A DNA stretch of 64,000 nt. Source: Zoogloea sp. (GTDB lineage: Bacteria > Pseudomonadota > Gammaproteobacteria > Burkholderiales > Rhodocyclaceae). A program made the translations under genes and the position numbers. Position 1 is the first letter of the stretch. Each line of letters begins with the position of its first letter. Location: assembly GCF_030157465.1 (NCBI RefSeq), contig NZ_JAOAUU010000042.1, positions 1-64,000 on the forward strand. The letters run 5' to 3'. The notes beneath the pieces were generated by a model, which saw only the letters and a program-made list of their open reading frames with translations, was not told the DNA's origin and did not search any database. Positions 56,555-64,000 of this stretch are shown one piece after another.

Positions 56555-58164
56555 TCAAAGCCGTCAATACGGATACCGACTCCGAGCGTTCTCCGACGTT
56601 CTGGCGCGAGCAGGAAATGTTGCTGCTCCAGCAGGTCATGGGGCTTGTCGGCAAGAGCCTCGCGCCCGATGTGGTCTTTCGGGAGATCCTCCACTTGATG
56701 TCGGAACTCCTGGGGCTGAACCGCGGGCGCGTGGTGTTGCTCGATGAGGACGGCAAAGCTTGCCGCATTTGTCACGCCTACGGGCTGACACGCGCTGAAG
56801 TTGAGCGGGGCTGTTATCGGCTCGATGAAGGAGTCACGGGTCAGGTCATGTCTTCCGGGCAGCTGATCATCGTTCAGGACATCGATCTTGAGGAGCGTTT
56901 TCTGGCCCGTGCGGTAGAGCGGGCCAAGCTGCCCCAGGGGCCGGTTTCTTTCATAGCCCTGCCGATTCGTTTTGGCGCGGTGACGGCTGGCGTGCTGGCC
57001 TGTCACCGCATCCGAAGGCGCACTCGTTCGCTGGCCGACGATCTGTCGATGTTGCGCATCCTGGCCACCCTGGTTGGCCAGTTGCTGCACCTGCAGTCGA
57101 TGGTCGAGGCGAAGACCCGGGCGCTTGAAGAGCAGAACGAGATTCTGACGCACGCCCTGGAACACGAAGCCGCGCGTTACGGCATCATCGGAACCTCGGC
57201 TCCTTTGCTGCGGGCGATTTCAGAACTGGAACGCGTGTCCGACGCAACCGCGAGTGTGCTGCTGCTTGGCGAATCGGGGACCGGGAAGGAGTTGTTTGCC
57301 CGTGCCCTTCATCTGGCCAGCCCGCGGCGCGACAAGCCTTTCATCAAGGTGAATTGCGCGGCGATACCGGATACCTTGTTCGAGTCCGAGCTGTTCGGCT
57401 ACGAGCGCGGCGCCTTTACCGGCGCGACCAGCACTCGGGAAGGTCTGTTCGAGCAGGCCGACCAGGGCACGATATTCCTCGACGAAATCGGAGAGCTTCC
57501 GCTGTCGATGCAGGGCAAGTTGCTCCGCACCCTGCAGGAAGGGACGATCACCCACCTTGGGGGCAAGCGGGAGTTTCGCATCGACGTCCGTCTCGTTGCG
57601 GCCACCAACCGGGACCTCGAAATGGAGGTGGCGCGGGGGCTGTTTCGGCAGGATCTGTACTACAGGCTCAACGTCATTCCCATCCATCTGCCCTCGCTCG
57701 CAGAGCGCCGTGGCGACATTCGGGCCTTGGCCATCCATTTTCTGAGCCGCACCAACCAGGTCAATCAGCGAAATGTGAACCTGGCGCCGGACGCTTTCGC
57801 GCGTATCGAGGCGCATTCCTGGCCAGGCAACATCCGTGAGCTTGCAAATCTGATTGAACGCATCGTTCTGCTTGCCGAAAAACCCATTCTCGGTGCGGCC
57901 GACATCGAGCGCTTCATGCCGGCGGGTGAGAGTGTGGCTTCGCCGGCAGCAAGGGGGGCGGTGAAGGCAATGACGGAGCCCGTATTTGCGCCCCTCGGTC
58001 TCGTTCGTCCTTATGTCAGCGCGGCCTCCCACTCGGCCGACGAGTTGAGCCAGGCCCTCGAGGCCTGCGGTGGCAACAAATCCCGTGCGGCCCAGATGCT
58101 GGGCCTTACCGGGCGCCAATTTAGCTACAGGTGGCAAAAGCTGGGTCTTGCACCGCTCGGGTAA
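56551..58164 (+). CDS. Sigma-54-dependent activator (GAF-AAA-HTH)
   Basis: A 537-residue enhancer-binding protein of NifA-like layout: N-terminal GAF sensor (about residues 30-185), AAA+ domain with Walker A GESGTGKE near 239, the sigma-54 contact loop GAFTGA near 286 and Walker B FLDEIGEL, and a C-terminal Fis-type helix-turn-helix (SRAAQMLGLTGRQFSYRW) at about 508-527. The GTG at 56551 overlaps the preceding stop. Its likely target is the operon starting at 58423, where a -24/-12 promoter and a large palindrome occur just downstream of this gene. Confidence 0.9.
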   Translation: MIKAVNTDTDSERSPTFWREQEMLLLQQVMGLVGKSLAPDVVFREILHLMSELLGLNRGRVVLLDEDGKACRICHAYGLTRAEVERGCYRLDEGVTGQVMSSGQLIIVQDIDLEERFLARAVERAKLPQGPVSFIALPIRFGAVTAGVLACHRIRRRTRSLADDLSMLRILATLVGQLLHLQSMVEAKTRALEEQNEILTHALEHEAARYGIIGTSAPLLRAISELERVSDATASVLLLGESGTGKELFARALHLASPRRDKPFIKVNCAAIPDTLFESELFGYERGAFTGATSTREGLFEQADQGTIFLDEIGELPLSMQGKLLRTLQEGTITHLGGKREFRIDVRLVAATNRDLEMEVARGLFRQDLYYRLNVIPIHLPSLAERRGDIRALAIHFLSRTNQVNQRNVNLAPDAFARIEAHSWPGNIRELANLIERIVLLAEKPILGAADIERFMPAGESVASPAARGAVKAMTEPVFAPLGLVRPYVSAASHSADELSQALEACGGNKSRAAQMLGLTGRQFSYRWQKLGLAPLG

Positions 58165-58193
58165 CGCTGCCCATTTTTGTGTTTTGACTTTTT

Positions 58194-58240
58194 CGACGCC
58201 TCACAAATTGTTAACAATGTTGACAATTTGTGAGGCGTCG
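58194..58240. promoter_or_regulatory. Perfect 18-base-arm palindrome, likely activator binding site
   Basis: Left arm CGACGCCTCACAAATTGT (58194-58211) and right arm ACAATTTGTGAGGCGTCG (58223-58240) are perfect complements around an 11-base centre. Its centre lies about 120 bases before the -12 element of the sigma-54 promoter, the normal distance for an enhancer site. It is also 30 bases after the regulator's stop, so it could double as a 3' hairpin, though there is no T-run. Confidence 0.75.
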
Positions 58241-58323
58241 GCGCGTTTGGTCTTCGCTGAATTGTGTTCAAAAAATATAAATAGTCGTTTTTTATTAATG
58301 GGTTAAGTAAGAAATAAACACTC

Positions 58324-58339
58324 TGGCACGGGCTTTGCA
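58324..58339 (+). promoter_or_regulatory. Sigma-54 promoter
   Basis: TGGCACGGGCTTTGCA matches the TGGCAC-N5-TTGC -24/-12 consensus, with GG and GC exactly 10 bases apart. It is 84 bases upstream of the osmC-like gene. The AT-rich DNA between it and the palindrome (58262-58320) could take an IHF bend. Confidence 0.9.
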
Positions 58340-58422
58340 ATTGGATAGTCAAGTCCTTCGGTTTTTCGATTGACTGATAGCGACAGCAAACGCTGAACGC
58401 ACGACTACCCAGGAGAAAAGTC

Positions 58423-58983
58423 TTGACCACCGCTACCGCTACCGCCGCCCCCACGACCATCAAGTCCTACCTGCGTCCAATCGACCGGGAGGGGCTGCTG
58501 CAGTTCGCGGCCTCCGGGCGCGACAACCCCGAGCGCAAAGGCACCAACAAGGTCCATACCGTCATGCAGGGGCAATTCCGCTCCTGGAGCTATGTGGGCA
58601 TCCATAACCCGGTCATCGTCGACGAGCCGCTGCACTTGTTCGGAGAGAACACTGCGCCGGCCCCCGGAGAAGTCGTCCTGTCCGCGCTCGGCGGCTGCCT
58701 CAGCGTGGGCATCACCGCGGTAGCCACCTTTCGCCAGGTCAAGCTCTCCCGCCTTGAGGTCTTCATGGAGGCGGATATCGGCAATACCGCAGCCTGGGGC
58801 GCAGGGGGGGCGGATCGCCAACCCGAGCAAATGGGCTTCCAGGAAATCCGGGTCAAGGTGCTCATCGAGGGGGACGCCAGCCGCGAGGTGCTGGACGACA
58901 TCGTGAAACACGCGAACTTCTGTTCGCCGGTGGCCAACACGATGCGCAACCCCATTCCGTTCTCGATCGAACTCACCCACTGA
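58423..58983 (+). CDS. OsmC family protein
   Basis: A 186-residue OsmC/Ohr-fold protein. Two conserved cysteines, in ALGGCLSVG near residue 91 and ANFCSPVANTM near 166, match the peroxidatic/resolving pair of the family. The TTG at 58423 follows AGGAG (58411-58415) at 7 bases, and no ATG is better placed. It is the first gene after the sigma-54 promoter. In its operon it may handle a reactive sulfur or peroxide by-product. Both the role and the substrate are inference. Confidence 0.85.
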   Translation: MTTATATAAPTTIKSYLRPIDREGLLQFAASGRDNPERKGTNKVHTVMQGQFRSWSYVGIHNPVIVDEPLHLFGENTAPAPGEVVLSALGGCLSVGITAVATFRQVKLSRLEVFMEADIGNTAAWGAGGADRQPEQMGFQEIRVKVLIEGDASREVLDDIVKHANFCSPVANTMRNPIPFSIELTH

Positions 58984-59081
58984 GCCCCGGAGGAGGGGGG
59001 CGCGGTGCCGGCACGCAGCGCTGGTGTTCCGGCGCCCTCCCTTTCGACACCCGATACGCCCGCCTCTCCGGAGAACCTGCC

Positions 59082-60224
59082 ATGAACCCTGCTGATGCCA
59101 CCCCTTTGATCTTTGACGCTTCCTGGTCTGACAGCCAGGTCATGGAGCGAGTTACCACCATTGCCGATGGTGCGTTGGCAGACGCGGCCTATCGCATCGA
59201 CCACGAGGGGCACTATCCGCTCGATCTGATGGGTTCCCTTGGCGAGGCTGGCGCCTTCGCCGCTCACCTGGACATGAACGGTGCCCGCTACGGCCTGGCC
59301 CTCGACGCCATGCGGGCAATCAGCCGCCGTTGTGGCTCCACGGGCTTTCTGGCCTGGTGTCACGATGTGTGCGGCTTGTACATGGAGCAATCCGGCAATC
59401 CCGCGCTGACTGGCACCGTGCTCAGGGATCACGCACTCGGCCTCAGTTTTGGCGGCACGGCTTTGTCCAATCCGATGAAGGCACTGGCCGGCATCGAGAA
59501 GATGCTCTTGCGCGCCACGAAGGTGCCTGGTGGCTACAGGGTCAGCGGGGCACTTCCGTGGGTCAGTCATATTGCTCGCGGCCAGTATTGCGGTGCCATC
59601 GCGGGTGTGATGAAAGACGACGGCAGTCGTTCCCACGAGATCATGTTCCTGCTTCGCTTCACCGAGGACGTGGTGCTGCGTCCGTGTCCGGAGTTCTCCG
59701 GAATGGAAGGCACCAGCACCTGGGGGGTGCGTCTCGATGACTACTTCGTTGGCGAGGACACCCTCATCGCGGATCCGGCCAGGCCCTTCATCAGTCGCAT
59801 CCGGGCTGCTTTCGTGCTGCTTCAGGCGGGTATGGCGGTGGGGGTAACCCAGGGGTGCATCGACTCCATGAGGGAGGTCGAGCCGCTCCTCGGGCATGTG
59901 AATCAATACCTGCATGACCGCCCGCAAGAACTCCAGGCCGAGTACGACGAGCTGGGCGCCCGCGTGTCCCGCCTGGCCCTCACGCCCTACGACGGCAGCA
60001 AGGATTACCTGCTCGAAGTGCTCGATGCCCGCACCCAGGGCGCCGAGTTGGCCCTGCGGGCCTCCCAGTCGGCCTTGCTGCACCAGGGGGCTCGCGGTTA
60101 CCTGATGCATTCCGCGCCTCAGCGACGCATCCGCGAAGCCCATTTCATCGCCATCGTCACCCCGGCGATCAAGCACCTGCGCTGGGAAATGGCCCGGCTG
60201 TCGAAAGAGGAGATGCCGGCATGA
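59082..60224 (+). CDS. Acyl-CoA dehydrogenase-like flavoenzyme
   Basis: A 380-residue protein with the acyl-CoA dehydrogenase/flavin monooxygenase fold: N-terminal helical domain, beta domain around residues 130-230, and C-terminal helical domain. The catalytic base of true acyl-CoA dehydrogenases cannot be identified with confidence. The genetic setting, with a rubredoxin system and an anion or sulfonate-type importer and no acyl-CoA ligase, favours a role in oxidising a small organic substrate, as SfnB- or DszC-type members do. It starts 98 bases after the osmC-like gene; its stop overlaps the next ATG by four bases. Confidence 0.8.
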   Translation: MNPADATPLIFDASWSDSQVMERVTTIADGALADAAYRIDHEGHYPLDLMGSLGEAGAFAAHLDMNGARYGLALDAMRAISRRCGSTGFLAWCHDVCGLYMEQSGNPALTGTVLRDHALGLSFGGTALSNPMKALAGIEKMLLRATKVPGGYRVSGALPWVSHIARGQYCGAIAGVMKDDGSRSHEIMFLLRFTEDVVLRPCPEFSGMEGTSTWGVRLDDYFVGEDTLIADPARPFISRIRAAFVLLQAGMAVGVTQGCIDSMREVEPLLGHVNQYLHDRPQELQAEYDELGARVSRLALTPYDGSKDYLLEVLDARTQGAELALRASQSALLHQGARGYLMHSAPQRRIREAHFIAIVTPAIKHLRWEMARLSKEEMPA

Positions 60225-61561
60225 ATGCACCCTGGAAGCAGTTTCTGTGTCGTGCCTGCGGATTGATCTACGACGAGGAGAAGGGCGATCCGGATAGCGG
60301 AATAGCACCCGGCACCCGCTTCGAGGACATTCCCGCCGATTGGGTCTGCCCCCTTTGCGGTGTGGTGAAGGCGGATTTCGAGCCCTATGACAATTCGCTT
60401 GCATTGACGGCCACCTGCGCTACCAGCCGGGTGGTGCGCGAGACCGGTATCGTCATCGTGGGGGCTGGCTGCGCCGGCTGGGCCGCGGCGGAGGCCGTGC
60501 GCGCACTGGATGCCCATGTTCCGATCACCATGATCAGCGCCTGCGCCGGTGATCGCTACCACAAGCCGGAGCTCTCCATTGCCCTGAGCCGCGGCGCCAC
60601 GCCCGACAAACTGGTGCGGGAGAAGGCTGCCGACGCGGCGCTCCGTCTGGGCATCCGGCTGCTCAACGATACGGTGGTGGTCGGCCTGTCGCCCGGGCTC
60701 CATCAGATCCGTACCACCCGGGGAAGCTTTCGCTACACCGGCCTGGTGCTGGCACAGGGCGCCCGTCCGGCGGTGCCGGCAGTGCTGCCTGCCGATCTGT
60801 GCTGGAGGATCAACGATCTGGCCAGCTGGAGTGGCCTCAGCCAGCGTCTGCGAGGCCCCGTCAAGCACGTTGCCATCGTCGGGGCCGGCATGGTCGGTTG
60901 CGAGTTGGCAGAAGATTTCGCCCGCTCCGGCCACCAGGTTTCCCTCCTGGACACACAGGCCGCACCGCTGGCCAGCCTCTTGCCGCCGGCCGCCGCCGAG
61001 CGCCTCAAGCACAGCCTGGAAAACCTTGGCGTGCGCTTCCTGGGGGCGGTGCAGGTGGCCGCAGTGACACGCGGAGAGAATGGCCGCAAGCAGATCGTCA
61101 CCGCCTGCGGGCAGATTCTGGAGGCCGACGAGGTGGTTGCCGCCACGGGTCTGGTAACCGACTCACGCATCGCCCGAATCGCCGGACTTGCCTACGAACG
61201 CGGCGTGGTTGTGGATCCCGCCACCCTCAGGAGCAGTGCCCCGGACGTCTATGCCCTGGGCGACTGCATCAGTCTCAACGGCATGCCCTGCCGCTTCATC
61301 GAACCCATTGCCCACCAGGCGAGTGTGCTTGCCCGCGGTGTCCTCGGCCTTGCCGCCCACGAGGGCTACCGCCACCGGCCGCCAGTGATCCGTCTGAAGA
61401 CCCGGCTGCTGCCCGTTGTCATCGAGGGTTTGCCGGTTGCCGGCGGCGAGTGGCGGGTGATCTCGGAGGACGCGGACTTCCTCGCCATGGAGCAGTGGTC
61501 CGCGGGAAGCCTGCAGGCGCGTCTGAATGTGGGCACGCCGCGGCGGCAACTGGCCGCCTGA
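60221..61561 (+). CDS. Rubredoxin-rubredoxin reductase fusion
   Basis: A 446-residue fusion. Residues 1-55 are a rubredoxin with iron ligands C10, C13, C43 and C46 ([23 protein letters not shown]). A linker leads to a FAD/NAD(P)H oxidoreductase with GAGCAGWAA at about 81 and the second dinucleotide motif [14 protein letters not shown] near 218, plus the ALGDC flavin segment near the C-terminus. It would take electrons from NAD(P)H through FAD to its own rubredoxin, and on to an acceptor such as the neighbouring flavoenzyme. The start overlaps the preceding stop by four bases. Confidence 0.9.
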   Translation: MNAPWKQFLCRACGLIYDEEKGDPDSGIAPGTRFEDIPADWVCPLCGVVKADFEPYDNSLALTATCATSRVVRETGIVIVGAGCAGWAAAEAVRALDAHVPITMISACAGDRYHKPELSIALSRGATPDKLVREKAADAALRLGIRLLNDTVVVGLSPGLHQIRTTRGSFRYTGLVLAQGARPAVPAVLPADLCWRINDLASWSGLSQRLRGPVKHVAIVGAGMVGCELAEDFARSGHQVSLLDTQAAPLASLLPPAAAERLKHSLENLGVRFLGAVQVAAVTRGENGRKQIVTACGQILEADEVVAATGLVTDSRIARIAGLAYERGVVVDPATLRSSAPDVYALGDCISLNGMPCRFIEPIAHQASVLARGVLGLAAHEGYRHRPPVIRLKTRLLPVVIEGLPVAGGEWRVISEDADFLAMEQWSAGSLQARLNVGTPRRQLAA

Positions 61562-61619
61562 GCCGAGGCCGCCCCGCCACACAACACTCATCTTTCCATC
61601 CCGATAGAGGCCCTTGACC

Positions 61620-63017
61620 ATGAAGAACGACACGCTCTACCGCCCGTATTCGGCGGATGTGAACCTGAATGGCTGTTCCTGCGGTCAGCACGCCACTCAG
61701 AACGAGCACAACGCCGACGAAATCCGGGCCCGCCAACTGCGCGGTGGCGACCCGGAAGCCCTGTCCGGCGATTTCATCGAAGCCGCCGCCGTGCGGGCGC
61801 TGTTTCCCGAAGACGCAACGCGCCGTCGCTTCCTCAGAGCCGTAGGCGCGAGCACCGCGATCGCAGCCATCGCCAGTGTGCTGCCCATCTCTGACTTGCA
61901 GGCTGCCGCCCTCGACAAGCCGGGTCCGCTCGAAAAGAAGGATCTGAAGATCGGCTTCATTCCGATTAACTGCGCCACGCCGCTGATCATGGCCGACCCG
62001 ATGGGCTTCTATAAGCAGCAGGGGCTCAATGTCACCCTGCACAAGACCGCGGGCTGGGCGCTGGTTCGCGACCACATGCTCAACGGCGAGCTGGATGCCT
62101 CCCACTTCCTGGCGCCGATGCCGCTGGCCATTGCCATGGGGCTCGGTTCCTCTCCTCAGCCGATGCGCGTAGCGACCATCCAGAATGTCAATGGCCAGGC
62201 CATTACGCTGGCCCTCAAGCACAAGGACAACCGCGACCCGCGCAACTGGAAGGGCTTCAAGTTTGCGATTCCTTTCGAGTTCTCGATGCACAACTTTCTG
62301 CTCCGCTACTACCTGGCCGAGCACGGCCTCGACCCGGACAGGGATGTGCAGCTCCGCGTCACCCCGCCCGCCGAGATGATCGCCAACCTGCGTGCTGGCA
62401 ACATCGACGGCTTTCTGGGCCCCGACCCCTTCAACCAGCGTGCCGTATATGACCAGATCGGCTTCATTCACATCTTGTCCAAGGACATCTGGAATGGTCA
62501 TCCCTGCTGCTCCTTCGGCACTTCAAAAGGTTTCATCGACAAGAACCCCAACACGTTCGCGGCCCTCTACCGTGCCGTGCTGAACGCCGCTGCCATGGCC
62601 CGCAAGCCCGAGAGCCGGGCGGACATCGCCAAGGCCATCGCCGCCCCCAACTATCTCAACCAGCCCGAGACGGTGATTTTTCAGGCCCTCAGCGGCCGCT
62701 TTGCGGATGGCCTGGGTAACGTGCGCAACGAGCCCGATCGGGCCGACTTCGATCCGGTGCCGTGGTATTCGATGGCCACCTGGATGCTGACCCAGATGAA
62801 ACGCTGGGGTTACGTAAAGGGCGAGGTGAATTACAGGGCGCTGGCCGAACAGGTCTTCCTGCTCACCGATGCCCGCCGCCTGATGAAGGAGCTGGGCCAG
62901 CCGGTGGCGGAGCAGCGCATTCATGCCGGCTACCGCAAGTTCAGCGTGATGGGGCGCGAATTCGACCCGGCGCGGCCGGAGCCCTACATCAATGGCTTCG
63001 CCATCAAGCGCACGTGA
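61620..63017 (+). CDS. ABC importer substrate-binding protein (NrtA/SsuA-like) with Tat signal
   Basis: A 465-residue periplasmic binding protein of the nitrate/sulfonate/taurine class, with two-lobed core from about residue 100. Unusually, about 67 residues precede a twin-arginine signal (RRRFLRAVGAST, Arg 68-70), and include NGCSCGQH at 18-24. Tat export implies folding in the cytoplasm, perhaps with a bound cofactor. The ATG at 61620 follows a GAGG site; a TTG two codons upstream is less likely. The ligand could be a sulfonate, nitrate, or a similar small anion. Confidence 0.87.
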   Translation: MKNDTLYRPYSADVNLNGCSCGQHATQNEHNADEIRARQLRGGDPEALSGDFIEAAAVRALFPEDATRRRFLRAVGASTAIAAIASVLPISDLQAAALDKPGPLEKKDLKIGFIPINCATPLIMADPMGFYKQQGLNVTLHKTAGWALVRDHMLNGELDASHFLAPMPLAIAMGLGSSPQPMRVATIQNVNGQAITLALKHKDNRDPRNWKGFKFAIPFEFSMHNFLLRYYLAEHGLDPDRDVQLRVTPPAEMIANLRAGNIDGFLGPDPFNQRAVYDQIGFIHILSKDIWNGHPCCSFGTSKGFIDKNPNTFAALYRAVLNAAAMARKPESRADIAKAIAAPNYLNQPETVIFQALSGRFADGLGNVRNEPDRADFDPVPWYSMATWMLTQMKRWGYVKGEVNYRALAEQVFLLTDARRLMKELGQPVAEQRIHAGYRKFSVMGREFDPARPEPYINGFAIKRT

Positions 63018-63030
63018 GGGAGGCGAAACC

Positions 63031-63900
63031 ATGAAAGCATCTCTCTCCTTGCGCGCCGGCCTGCTCTCAGTCCTGCTGCTGATTCTCCTGGTGGGGATAT
63101 GGCATTTGTCTACGGCCACGAGCCCGGTATCTGGCCGTCCCGCGGTGAGCGGCGCGGTCGATGCCGAGTACGCCGCACTGATGGGCAATGGGCCGGCCGC
63201 GGCCACCGACAAGAAGGTCGACGGCTTTCCGACGCCGTTGCAGTTTCTCCACGTGGCTGCGGACAAGCTTGCCGATCCCTTTTACGACCATGGGCCCAAC
63301 GACAAGGGCGTGGGTATCCAGCTGGCCCATTCACTGGGACGGGTTGCCCTGGGCTACCTGATTGCCCTGGCGGTGGCGGTGCCGCTGGGCTTCGTGATCG
63401 GCATGTCGCCGCTCATGTACCGCGCCCTGGACCCCTTCATCCAGGTGCTCAAGCCGATCTCGCCCCTGGCCTGGATGCCTATCGCCCTCTACACGATCAA
63501 GGACTCCTCGGTGTCCGGCATCTTCGTGATCTTCATCTGCTCGATCTGGCCGATGCTGATCAATACCGCTTTCGGTGTTGCCGGGGTCCGTAAGGATTGG
63601 CTCAACGTAGCCCGCACGCTGGAGGTGAGCCCGCTGCGCAAGGCCTTTCAGGTGATCCTGCCGGCGGCCGCGCCGACCATCATCACCGGAATGCGCATCT
63701 CGATGGGCATCGCCTGGCTGGTGATCGTTGCGGCCGAGATGCTCATCGGTGGTACCGGTATCGGCTACTTCGTATGGAACGAATGGAACAACCTGTCCCT
63801 GGCCAACGTGATCTTCGCGGTGCTGCTGATCGGCCTGGTCGGGATGTTTCTCGATCTGATGTTTGCCCAACTCCAGAAGAAGGTGACCTATGCGGAATAA
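63031..63900 (+). CDS. ABC importer permease (NrtB/SsuC-like)
   Basis: A 289-residue inner-membrane permease with one N-terminal helix and about five more, and the EAA-type loop around residues 200-215 (VARTLEVSPLRKAFQVILPAAAP). It belongs with the preceding binding protein and the following ATPase in one transporter. The ATG at 63031 follows GGAGG; its TAA overlaps the next gene start. Confidence 0.88.
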   Translation: MKASLSLRAGLLSVLLLILLVGIWHLSTATSPVSGRPAVSGAVDAEYAALMGNGPAAATDKKVDGFPTPLQFLHVAADKLADPFYDHGPNDKGVGIQLAHSLGRVALGYLIALAVAVPLGFVIGMSPLMYRALDPFIQVLKPISPLAWMPIALYTIKDSSVSGIFVIFICSIWPMLINTAFGVAGVRKDWLNVARTLEVSPLRKAFQVILPAAAPTIITGMRISMGIAWLVIVAAEMLIGGTGIGYFVWNEWNNLSLANVIFAVLLIGLVGMFLDLMFAQLQKKVTYAE

Positions 63901-64000
63901 GGAAAACGGCAATCCCAAGGTGGGCGCTGCGGGGAAGGCGGCTTCCGCTTTCGTCAAGGTCGAGGGGCTGGGCAAGCGTTACCGGGCCGACCAGCCGCCG
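63890..64000 (+). CDS. ABC importer ATP-binding protein, start only
   Basis: The first 37 codons, ending at the window edge: a basic start followed by AFVKVEGLGKRY, the usual opening of nitrate/sulfonate-type ATPase subunits. The Walker A motif lies beyond the window. The ATG at 63890 overlaps the permease stop by 11 bases. Confidence 0.75.
   Translation, partial: MRNKENGNPKVGAAGKAASAFVKVEGLGKRYRADQPP

Overview
The window looks like chromosome of a GC-rich betaproteobacterium, most likely a Rhodocyclales relative (Thauera/Azoarcus/Dechloromonas type). The evidence is gene content and order: mltG-tmk-holB-pilZ-tatD, hupB followed by tRNA-Val, tRNA-Asp and ppiD, a DUF4936 gene beside an NRDE gene, and GTCGGGTTA palindromes of the kind seen in that group. 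No species can be named from sequence reading alone. Most of the 64 kb is densely packed housekeeping DNA with many 1-10 bp gene overlaps; the accessory interest lies in five blocks described below.

0-16 kb: two GTCGGGTTA palindromes, an acyl-CoA synthetase with hydroxymethylglutaryl-CoA lyase (acyl/leucine catabolism), convergent mfd, an NRDE/DUF4936/YgfZ group, then the mltG-tmk-holB-pilZ-tatD-ankyrin operon. A small two-helix membrane protein gene and a tyrosine recombinase diverge from a near-consensus LexA box (13777-13792); the recombinase is followed by a KfrA-like coiled-coil DNA-binding protein.

16-30 kb: an asparagine-synthetase-like protein without the glutaminase cysteine, argF behind a possible attenuator, argG, DUF2788, ppnP, yajQ, yjfB, a retropepsin-like protease, a Nudix CoA pyrophosphatase, a CobD/CbiB homologue, a thiolase, rpsT, hupB, two tRNAs and ppiD.

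30-45 kb: a Cu(I)/Ag(I) efflux island on the minus strand (cusA, cusB with a fused CusF domain, cusC, a free CusF-like protein, a DUF411 protein) divergent from cusR-cusS across a perfect inverted repeat; dnaE2 under a second LexA box; a subtilisin-type protease with a GlyGly-CTERM-like tail, translationally coupled to a small secreted protein resembling a protease propeptide.

45-51.5 kb: an apparent extracellular electron transfer operon behind a perfect FNR box: seven-haem membrane-anchored cytochrome c, cytochrome b, monohaem cytochrome c, MtrA/PioA-type decahaem cytochrome (broken by an apparent one-base frameshift in this sequence) and an MtrB/PioB beta-barrel. It could move electrons between the quinone pool, the periplasm and the cell outside.

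51.5-64 kb: ettA, an ABC exporter, a coupled MAPEG / PHB-depolymerase-like / sigma-54 activator set, and an operon of unknown substrate behind a sigma-54 promoter and a perfect 18-bp-arm palindrome: OsmC-like protein, acyl-CoA-dehydrogenase-like flavoenzyme, rubredoxin-rubredoxin reductase fusion, and an NrtABC/SsuABC-type importer that runs off the right end. This operon and the cytochrome conduit are the two most interesting systems in the window.
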